Below are positions 1 through 5,668 of a stretch of 5,947 bases of DNA, one piece after another. The stretch is from Bacteroidota bacterium. GTDB lineage: Bacteria; Bacteroidota; Bacteroidia; Flavobacteriales; Flavobacteriaceae. A program made the position numbers and the translations under genes. The notes below the pieces were generated by a model, which had not been told where the DNA came from, searched no databases, and was given only the letters and a program-made list of their open reading frames with translations. Each line of letters starts with the position of its first letter. Positions within the stretch are counted from its first letter, which is position 1. Location: the NCBI GenBank assembly GCA_021793535.1, contig JAJYSO010000126.1, positions 1-5,947 on the forward strand, given 5' to 3'.

Positions 1-10
1 TTCTTAACGA

Positions 11-1264
11 CTAAACTGGCTTCAATAGTATGCCACTTTTACCCTTTTTGTGTCCGTAAAGCGCATAATAAAAAATAAAGAAATAACAAGGGATCAGTAT
101 CCAGTAAGCCTGTTGAAAATCTCCGATTGCCTCTCCCACTATTGCCCATACTTGCGGAATGACCGCTCCTCCGCTCAGCCCGACAATCAGCAAGGCAGAA
201 CCCACCTTCAGATGCTTGCCCAACCCATCTACGGCGAGCGGCCATATGGCTGGGTAAATAGCAGCGTTAGCCAGCCCTAAAGCAGCAATAAAACCAACGG
301 AATAATACCCGGTTGTAAAGATAGCACCCGCAGAAAAAACGATTCCCAACAAGGCACTGATCTTCAAGGCTTGTTCTTGTTTTAAGTATGTGGGGATCAA
401 GGCGATGCCAATCAGGTACCCCACCAACATCCCGATCATGGTAAAGCTGGTAAAGTTCTTGGCAATATTCAAATCTATCCCCAGAAAATCACCATAAGTA
501 ATGATGGTATCCCCCGCAATTACTTCCACACCCACATATAAAAACATCGCCAAAAATCCCAAGAGCAAATACGGATAATTCCACCAGCGGGGACGATCTT
601 TAACTTGGCTGACATGCTCCTTATTGGTCTCGGCCTCGGATTCAATATCCGGCAAAGAAGAATAGCGAATCGCAATGGCCAATAGAACCAATACTGTAGC
701 CATTATCGCATAAGGAAAGACAATCCTGCCGATCAGCTCCTGCTGAGAAACATCAGTCGCTCCCAAATTCTTCAGCATCACAGCTCCCATGATTAAAGGG
801 GCTAAAGCCCCTGCTCCCTTATTGCAAACCCCCATGATGCTGATGCGTTTGGCGGCACTTTCGATGGGTCCTAAGATGGTGACATACGGGTTGGAGGCCG
901 TCTGTAAAAGGGCCAAACCTGTTCCTTGGATAAAAAGTCCCGTTAAAAAAACGCTATAAGCCTGAACCCTTGCAGCCACCACAAAAACCAATGCCCCCAA
1001 GGCCATCACCAATAAGCCATACATCATCCCCTTTTTAAATCCTGTTTTTTTTAATATCCATGAAGAAGGAAAGGCCATTACCGCATAGGAAATATAGAAC
1101 GCAAAGGTCACCCACAGCGCCTTGGCTTTGGTCAGCCCCAATGCATTTTCAAAATAAGAGATCAAGGTGCTGTTGATCCAGGTCACAAACCCGAAAACAA
1201 AAAAGAGTACCCCGATAATGAGAATGGGGATGAGGTAGGCCCTCCGGTCGGAAGATGATGTCAT
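11..1264 (-). CDS. FHS-family sugar MFS transporter (FucP/GluP-like, glucose/galactose or fucose permease type)
   Basis: A 417-residue integral inner-membrane protein with about 12 hydrophobic helices, the usual size of the fucose-galactose-glucose:H+ symporter family (major facilitator superfamily). Family hallmarks seen: FFVFGFVTWINSTLI in helix 1 (residues 21-35), the cytoplasmic loop LKKTGFKKG (71-79), helix 4 with QTASNPYVTILGP (121-133), a hydrophilic central loop at about 203-228 between the two six-helix halves, YVGVEV in helix 7 (243-248) and YPAIWPLAVDGLG (337-349). The start ATG (complement of 1262-1264) leaves a short cytoplasmic head, MTSSSDRRAY, before helix 1, as expected. The probable role is cation-coupled uptake of a hexose or deoxyhexose; the exact sugar cannot be read from sequence. 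Against E. coli FucP, acidic residues D46 and E135 correspond here to S32 and Q121, which argues against a strict L-fucose permease. It is divergent from the channel gene; any partner genes downstream lie beyond the left edge. Confidence 0.88.
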   Translation of the reverse strand: MTSSSDRRAYLIPILIIGVLFFVFGFVTWINSTLISYFENALGLTKAKALWVTFAFYISYAVMAFPSSWILKKTGFKKGMMYGLLVMALGALVFVVAARVQAYSVFLTGLFIQGTGLALLQTASNPYVTILGPIESAAKRISIMGVCNKGAGALAPLIMGAVMLKNLGATDVSQQELIGRIVFPYAIMATVLVLLAIAIRYSSLPDIESEAETNKEHVSQVKDRPRWWNYPYLLLGFLAMFLYVGVEVIAGDTIITYGDFLGIDLNIAKNFTSFTMIGMLVGYLIGIALIPTYLKQEQALKISALLGIVFSAGAIFTTGYYSVGFIAALGLANAAIYPAIWPLAVDGLGKHLKVGSALLIVGLSGGAVIPQVWAIVGEAIGDFQQAYWILIPCYFFIFYYALYGHKKGKSGILLKPV

Positions 1265-1435
1265 GTTGCGATTTCTTTAAATTACAGGCTCTAAATTAGA
1301 AAAGTTTTGATTGGCAGCTCACTTTGGCTATATAAATTCTTAAAAATGGCACTTTTAAACAAACAAAAAGAGACGACCTCTCCCTTAAAGACCAATTTCA
1401 TGGCGTTTTTTTATTTCTTTTTTAAAAGGATTTTA

Positions 1436-1443
1436 TAGTTTTG
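1436..1443 (+). promoter_or_regulatory. Bacteroidota-type -7 promoter element for the potassium channel gene
   Basis: TAGTTTTG matches the Bacteroidota -7 consensus TAnnTTTG exactly. It sits 25 bases before the ATG at 1469, implying a leader of roughly 20 bases. No clear -33 TTG is present 17-23 bases upstream; that stretch is T-rich instead. The ATG is preceded by CCCTACATC with no Shine-Dalgarno sequence, normal for this phylum. Confidence 0.55.
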
Positions 1444-1468
1444 TTCTACCACCGATCAACCCTACATC

Positions 1469-2221
1469 ATGACCAAAGAATACCTTCGCAAGATCGTTGA
1501 TGACACGACCACTAAAAAAGGCCGTATTTTTGATTACATCGTTGAAATCCTGATCTTTGTTTCCTTACTCGGATTCGCTTTGGAAACCCTTCCGAACAAT
1601 TCAGCACAGACCAAAGCCATTCTCAGAGGTATTGAGGTTGTTTCCGTCATCCTGTTTACCATCGAGTATTTTTTACGGATTTACGTCGCCAAAAAGCCCA
1701 GGCATTACATTTTTAGTTTTTATGGGATTATTGATTTTTTAGCGATTTTCCCTTTTTACGCCGGAGCGAGTTCACTCTTGTCTTTACGGGCATTTCGTAT
1801 CTTTAGGATTTTCAGAGCATTCAAGCTGATTCGCTATAACACTGCTCTTGCACGCTTTCAACAGGCTTGGAAAATCATCAAAGAAGAAGTCATTCTCTTT
1901 CTCATTGTCACGGGGATTTTCCTCTTCTTGGCCTCCGCGGGCATTTACTATTTTGAAAACCCCGAGCAACCCGAAGTATTTTCTTCCATATTTTCCAGTA
2001 CATGGTGGGCAGTGGTGACGTTAACCACAGTGGGATACGGGGATGTCTATCCGATTACTGCCGGCGGTAAAATCTTCACTTTCTTCATCTTGATGATCGG
2101 GGTCGGGATCGTAACGGTCCCTGCCGGATTGGTGAGCAGTGCCCTTACCAAGGCTCGTGAAATGGAAGAAGAAGCCGAAAAAGACGATGCTGAAGAAGTA
2201 AAAATAGACGACTATAAATAA
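1469..2221 (+). CDS. voltage-gated potassium channel subunit (six-helix, Ion_trans family)
   Basis: A 250-residue protein with the full Kv plan in the inner membrane. S1 is about 21-40, S2 52-73, S3 79-97, S4 104-123, S5 138-161, the pore helix and filter 173-192, and S6 200-225. The selectivity filter TVGYGD (187-192) is the canonical K+ signature. S4 carries six positive residues at strict three-residue spacing: R107, R110, R113, R116, K119, R122. The counter-charge cluster of Kv sensors is also visible: F63 and E66 in S2 and D89 in S3. Four subunits would form one channel, conducting K+ in response to membrane voltage. There is no cyclic-nucleotide or RCK domain; the C-terminus is a short, strongly acidic tail (231-250, 11 Asp/Glu). 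Length resembles compact prokaryotic Kv channels. It appears monocistronic, divergent from the sugar transporter and convergent with the aminotransferase. The start is supported by the promoter element just upstream. Confidence 0.9.
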   Translation: MTKEYLRKIVDDTTTKKGRIFDYIVEILIFVSLLGFALETLPNNSAQTKAILRGIEVVSVILFTIEYFLRIYVAKKPRHYIFSFYGIIDFLAIFPFYAGASSLLSLRAFRIFRIFRAFKLIRYNTALARFQQAWKIIKEEVILFLIVTGIFLFLASAGIYYFENPEQPEVFSSIFSSTWWAVVTLTTVGYGDVYPITAGGKIFTFFILMIGVGIVTVPAGLVSSALTKAREMEEEAEKDDAEEVKIDDYK

Positions 2222-2278
2222 AGCTCCATTTTAAAACCACAAGCCCTTTTCAAAGCCTTATGCCTCTTCAAAAAGGAC

Positions 2279-2293
2279 CTGTATTTTTTACAG
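2279..2293. terminator. small stem-loop in the convergent gap, possible bidirectional terminator
   Basis: CTGTA (2279-2283) and TACAG (2289-2293) form a perfect 5-base-pair stem with a TTTTT loop, between the converging ends of the channel gene (2221) and the aminotransferase gene (2299). A second hairpin, GCTCC/GGAGC (2293-2297 with 2304-2308), overlaps the aminotransferase stop codon. Neither is followed by a clean T tract, so this is only a weak candidate supported mainly by location. Confidence 0.25.
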
Positions 2294-2298
2294 CTCCG

Positions 2299-3489
2299 CT
2301 ATTGGAGCACCTGCTTGATCCGTTTCACAGCCTCTTTGATCTCGTCTTGGCTAGCCGCATAGGACAAGCGAATACAATTTGGATTACCAAAGGCGGCTCC
2401 AGTTACCGTAGCCACCTTCGCTTCCTTTAAAAGAAACATTGAAAAATCCGAAGCGTTCCGAATGAGCGTGCCTTTGATCGTTTTACCCAAGTAATAGGAA
2501 ATATCGGGAAAAACATAAAAAGCACCATCGGGTTGGGCACACTTAAATCCCTCTATTTCCCCGAGCAACTTCAATATAAGTGTACGTCTTACTGAAAATT
2601 CATCTACCATGTATTGAATTTCACGAACAGGTGTTTGTAAAGCCGTAATGACCGCACGCTGTGCGATACAATTGGCGCCACTGGTTACCTGTCCTTGGTT
2701 TTTGGTGCATGCCCGAGCAATGGCCTCGGGTGCCCCCATAAAGCCAATCCGCCACCCTGTCATCGAGAAAGCCTTAGAAACCCCATTCACGGTAACGACC
2801 CGATCATACATATCGGGAAAAGCAGCCATCGAAGCATGTGGATTACCCGTATAATTAATGTGCTCGTAAATCTCATCGCTCACTACGACAACCTGGGGGT
2901 GCTTTTGTAAAACATCTGCCAGTGCCCGGAGCTCTTGCTCGGTATAGATCGAACCACTGGGATTACAAGGAGAACTGTACCACAACATTTTGGTCCTCGG
3001 GGTAATGGCTGCTTCCAACTGATCCGCCGTCATTTTAAAATGCGTCTCAATACTTGTTTGCACCTCTACCGGAACTCCGCCGGTCAGTTTGACAATATCG
3101 GCATAACTCACCCAATACGGACACGGTACAATGACCTCATCTCCCGGGTTGATCAAGGCCCATGCGATATTGGACAGGCATTGTTTGGCTCCTGTGGAGA
3201 CGACAATCTGATTGGGCAGATACTCCAAATGATTATCCCGCTTAAACTTATAGGCGATCGCTTCTTTTAGCGCTGCATATCCATCCACCGGGGTATACCC
3301 ATGATAGTTCTCGTTTATCGCTTGAATAGCGGCTTCTTTTACAAAATCCGGAACTGGAAAATCCGGTTCCCCCAGACTCAGGCTAATGATGTCTTCCCCT
3401 TGAGCCTTTAATTCTCCCGCTAAGGCGGCCATAGCCAACGTTGCTGAGGGCTGTAAGTTTTTTATCTTTTCTGATAACTCAATACGCAT
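2299..3489 (-). CDS. aspC: aspartate aminotransferase, class I-gamma, PLP-dependent
   Basis: A 396-residue fold-type I aminotransferase of the usual family length (about 390-400). It transfers the amino group between aspartate and 2-oxoglutarate, giving oxaloacetate and glutamate, in the cytosol as a dimer. Landmarks in order: SLSLGEPDFPVPDFV (36-50, the N-terminal substrate-lid segment), GYTPVDGYAALKEAIA (64-79), STGAKQ (98-103), W126 in PCPYW that stacks on the cofactor ring, NPSG (176-179, N176), D205 and Y208 in VVSDEIY that contact PLP, the Schiff-base lysine K239 in VSKAFSMTGWRIGF, and R374 in CIRLSYA that binds the substrate alpha-carboxylate. All key residues are present, so it should be active. 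Related I-gamma enzymes can also accept glutamate, aromatic amino acids or prephenate, so the exact substrate is inferred. It starts 45 bases after the fumC stop with no convincing promoter or terminator between, suggesting co-transcription as the second gene of a fumC operon. Confidence 0.9.
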   Translation of the reverse strand: MRIELSEKIKNLQPSATLAMAALAGELKAQGEDIISLSLGEPDFPVPDFVKEAAIQAINENYHGYTPVDGYAALKEAIAYKFKRDNHLEYLPNQIVVSTGAKQCLSNIAWALINPGDEVIVPCPYWVSYADIVKLTGGVPVEVQTSIETHFKMTADQLEAAITPRTKMLWYSSPCNPSGSIYTEQELRALADVLQKHPQVVVVSDEIYEHINYTGNPHASMAAFPDMYDRVVTVNGVSKAFSMTGWRIGFMGAPEAIARACTKNQGQVTSGANCIAQRAVITALQTPVREIQYMVDEFSVRRTLILKLLGEIEGFKCAQPDGAFYVFPDISYYLGKTIKGTLIRNASDFSMFLLKEAKVATVTGAAFGNPNCIRLSYAASQDEIKEAVKRIKQVLQ

Positions 3490-3534
3490 AACATAATTGT
3501 TTAATGAAATTCAACAAGCACAACAGCTTTTCTT

Positions 3535-4920
3535 TCAAACCATCTTTTTGGGATCCACCCACTGATCAAATTCTTCTGCTGTGGTATAGCCCAAGTTCAC
3601 CGCTTCCTCTTTGAGTGTGGTTCCATTTTTATGAGCAGCATTGGCGATCTCAGCAGCTTTATAATACCCGATATGCGTATTGAGCGCGGTCACCAACATC
3701 AAGCTGTCATTCATGTGCATCTCAATATTTTTGTAGTTCGGTTCGATTCCCCTGACACATTTCTCTTCAAAAGATACGCAAACATCACCGATCAGTGCTG
3801 CACTTTCTAGCACATTAGCGGCCATCATAGGCTTGAAGACATTCAATTCAAATTGTCCTTGGGCTCCTCCCACACTTACAGCAACCTGATTCCCCATAAC
3901 TTGTGCTGCTACCATAGTAACCGCCTCGGCTTGGGTCGGATTCACTTTTCCGGGCATGATAGAAGACCCGGGCTCGTTGGCCGGAATGGAAATTTCTCCA
4001 ATTCCACATCGAGGGCCCGAGGATAACATTCGAATGTCATTGGCGATCTTGTTCAAAGAAACAGCAAGTTGGTTCAATGCCCCGTGAGTTTCAACTAGGG
4101 CATCGTGTGCGGCCAGCGCTTCAAACTTATTCTTGGCAGAGACAAAAGGATAGCCGGTTAAATCTGCAATTTTTTTGGCGACCAATTGGGCATACCCTTC
4201 TGGGGTATTGAGCCCTGTCCCGACGGCTGTCCCGCCCAAAGCCAGTTCCGCCAAGTGAGGAAGTGTATTTTTCAAGGCTTTGATACCGTGTTTAAGCTGT
4301 GCGGCATACCCTGAAAACTCTTGCCCCAATGTCAATGGCGTGGCATCCATGAAGTGTGTACGACCGGTCTTTACAATATCTTTATAAGCCGCTGCTTTTT
4401 GTGCTAAAGATTGCCATAGCTGCTCCACTCCGGGCAAGGTCACCTCCATTATCTTTTTATAGACGGCAATGTGCATTCCCGTTGGAAAGGTGTCATTAGA
4501 AGACTGCGATTTATTCACATCGTCATTAGGCATCAAGGTCTTTTCGCCTTCTCCTATTTTTTTACCGGCCAATTGATGAGCCCTGTGGGCAATCACCTCA
4601 TTGACATTCATATTACTTTGCGTCCCGGATCCGGTTTGCCAAATCACCAATGGAAATTGCTCATCGTGCTTCCCATCCAAAATCTCATCGCAGACACGGC
4701 TGATTAACTTCGCTTTTTCAGGAGCCAGTACTCCTAATTCCGCATTGGTCTGAGCTGCTGCCTTTTTCAAGTAAGCAAACCCGTATATAATTTCCTGAGG
4801 CATGGATGCTGCAGGTCCGATTTTAAAATTATTCCGGGAGCGTTCTGTTTGTGCTCCCCACAATTTATCGGCCGGAACCTTCACTTCTCCAATGGTATCT
4901 TTTTCAATTCTATAGTCCAT
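3535..4920 (-). CDS. fumC: class II fumarate hydratase (fumarase C)
   Basis: A 461-residue member of the fumarase/aspartase superfamily that interconverts fumarate and (S)-malate in the TCA cycle; class II enzymes are iron-free, heat-stable cytosolic homotetramers. Active-site segments seen: GSGTQSNMNVNE (97-108), NKSQSSNDTFPTGMH (136-150), KTGRTHFMDATPLTLGQE (184-201, with catalytic H189), and the signature loop GSSIMPGKVNPTQAE (318-332, with catalytic S319, K325, N327). NEPGSSIMPGKVNPTQ and the overall match to E. coli FumC separate it from aspartase and argininosuccinate lyase. It ends in WVDPKKMV, several residues shorter than E. coli FumC. The allosteric B-site residues R126 and H129 of E. 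coli appear as K127 and M130. It is the first gene of a likely two-gene transcript with the aminotransferase and has -7-type promoter elements 25-41 bases upstream, divergent from clpP. Confidence 0.95.
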   Translation of the reverse strand: MDYRIEKDTIGEVKVPADKLWGAQTERSRNNFKIGPAASMPQEIIYGFAYLKKAAAQTNAELGVLAPEKAKLISRVCDEILDGKHDEQFPLVIWQTGSGTQSNMNVNEVIAHRAHQLAGKKIGEGEKTLMPNDDVNKSQSSNDTFPTGMHIAVYKKIMEVTLPGVEQLWQSLAQKAAAYKDIVKTGRTHFMDATPLTLGQEFSGYAAQLKHGIKALKNTLPHLAELALGGTAVGTGLNTPEGYAQLVAKKIADLTGYPFVSAKNKFEALAAHDALVETHGALNQLAVSLNKIANDIRMLSSGPRCGIGEISIPANEPGSSIMPGKVNPTQAEAVTMVAAQVMGNQVAVSVGGAQGQFELNVFKPMMAANVLESAALIGDVCVSFEEKCVRGIEPNYKNIEMHMNDSLMLVTALNTHIGYYKAAEIANAAHKNGTTLKEEAVNLGYTTAEEFDQWVDPKKMV

Positions 4921-4944
4921 ATTTCACATGATTTTTTAGACAGC

Positions 4945-4961
4945 CAAATTTAGCAAATTTA
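4945..4961 (-). promoter_or_regulatory. tandem -7 promoter elements upstream of fumC
   Basis: On the minus strand the sequence reads TAAATTTGCTAAATTTG: two exact copies of TAAATTTG (complements of 4954-4961 and 4945-4952), each a perfect match to the Bacteroidota -7 consensus TAnnTTTG, offset by 9 bases. They end 25 and 34 bases before the fumC ATG. No clear -33 TTG is visible at the expected distance for either copy. They would drive fumC and probably the downstream aminotransferase. Confidence 0.5.
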
Positions 4962-5006
4962 CGCCTCATTTCGACCGCTTTATACGTTTAAAAATTCGCC
5001 TATTCC

Positions 5007-5040
5007 TTGCGCAAAGGGCCGAATAAAATTCGTATTTTTG
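5007..5040 (+). promoter_or_regulatory. Bacteroidota-type promoter for clpP
   Basis: TATTTTTG (5033-5040) fits the -7 consensus TAnnTTTG exactly. A TTG (5007-5009) lies 23 bases before it, at the upper edge of accepted spacing for a -33 element. Transcription would start a few bases after 5040, giving a leader of about 30 bases before the ATG at 5077. Because an in-frame TAA lies at 5041-5043, this promoter also supports the short clpP start. Confidence 0.55.
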
Positions 5041-5076
5041 TAAATTGTCAATTTTAACGAGAACGAACACTATATT

Positions 5077-5625
5077 ATGGAAAATAAACGAGGAAAAGTA
5101 CAGGATCTTATCGAACACAAATTTCTGGAAGAACGCAAAGTTTTCCTATGGGGACAAGTAGATGACCAGAGTGCTGAACACGTTGTCAGCCGTCTGCTCT
5201 ATCTGGATACAGTTGGGGATGGAGACATCCAATTTTTTATCAACAGCCCGGGCGGGTACGTAACTTCTGGTTTCTCGATCTACGACACCATGATTTCACT
5301 CAAAAGTGATATTGCAACCATTTGTTCCGGTTTGTCGGCTTCTATGGGTTCTATTCTTCTTTCGGGGGGTACCAAAGGAAAACGCTTTATACAGCCCCAT
5401 GGAAAAGTGATGATCCATCAACCCAGTGGAGGGGCTCAAGGCCAGGCTTCAAATATTGAAATTCAAGCGCAGGAGATCCTTAAAACCAAGGAGCTCAGCG
5501 CCAAAATATTAGCCGAGAATTGCGGCCAAGACTTTGATAAAGTGATGAAAGATTTCAACCGTGACTATTGGATGGACGCACAAGAATCCATTCAATACGG
5601 TATTGTCGATAAAATTTACAAATGA
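5077..5625 (+). CDS. clpP: ATP-dependent Clp protease proteolytic subunit, short ClpP paralog
   Basis: A 182-residue cytosolic serine peptidase of family S14. The catalytic triad is complete: S89 in GLSASMGSILL, H114 in VMIHQPSGG and D163 in NRDYWM, with the same 25- and 49-residue spacings as E. coli ClpP. Other hallmarks: INSPGG (55-60), SIYDTM (67-72), GKRF (101-104), GQASNIEIQAQEIL (122-135; handle helix) and YGIVDKI (174-180). ClpP forms two stacked heptameric rings that degrade proteins fed by an AAA+ unfoldase (ClpX, ClpA or ClpC). The N-terminus is unusually short: only four residues precede the RG that matches E. coli RGERSFD, so the propeptide and most of the axial-loop strand are missing. 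The start is firm, since an in-frame TAA lies at 5041-5043 and no ATG, GTG or TTG lies between. No tig or clpX is adjacent (fumC lies upstream, an S9 peptidase downstream), so it is probably a second paralog beside a canonical clpP elsewhere. Confidence 0.92.
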   Translation: MENKRGKVQDLIEHKFLEERKVFLWGQVDDQSAEHVVSRLLYLDTVGDGDIQFFINSPGGYVTSGFSIYDTMISLKSDIATICSGLSASMGSILLSGGTKGKRFIQPHGKVMIHQPSGGAQGQASNIEIQAQEILKTKELSAKILAENCGQDFDKVMKDFNRDYWMDAQESIQYGIVDKIYK

Positions 5626-5626
5626 T

Positions 5627-5651
5627 GTTAAACCTTTGCCTCTAGTTTAAC
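5627..5651. repeat. inverted repeat immediately after clpP, possible stem-loop
   Basis: GTTAAAC (5627-5633) and GTTTAAC (5645-5651) are perfect 7-base inverted repeats with an 11-base loop, beginning two bases after the clpP stop. The stem is A/T-rich and no T tract follows, so it is not a standard intrinsic terminator. It may be a weak terminator, a 3' end-stabilising hairpin for clpP mRNA, or an operator for the next gene. Confidence 0.35.
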
Positions 5652-5668
5652 GCTTTAAAACACACCAC

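Noticed and set aside
50..280. Open frames on the opposite strand or other frames inside the sugar transporter, channel, aminotransferase and fumarase genes (for example 50-280, 1557-1742, 2935-3270, 4471-4707)
   Set aside because: They lie entirely within strongly supported genes, show no family motifs and have low-complexity or implausible composition; treated as shadows.
1291..1298. Minus-strand TAATTTAG as a -7 element for the sugar transporter
   Set aside because: It has one mismatch at a conserved position of TAnnTTTG and no TTG at the right distance; an A/T-rich leader gives such matches by chance.
1265..1468. Possible small RNA or riboswitch in the 204-base divergent gap
   Set aside because: No extended stem structure, recognisable aptamer or tRNA-like fold was seen; only A/T-rich promoter-type sequence.
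3490..3534. AAGC/GCTT mini-hairpin between fumC and the aminotransferase as a terminator
   Set aside because: Only a four-base stem with no T tract; not enough to argue against co-transcription.
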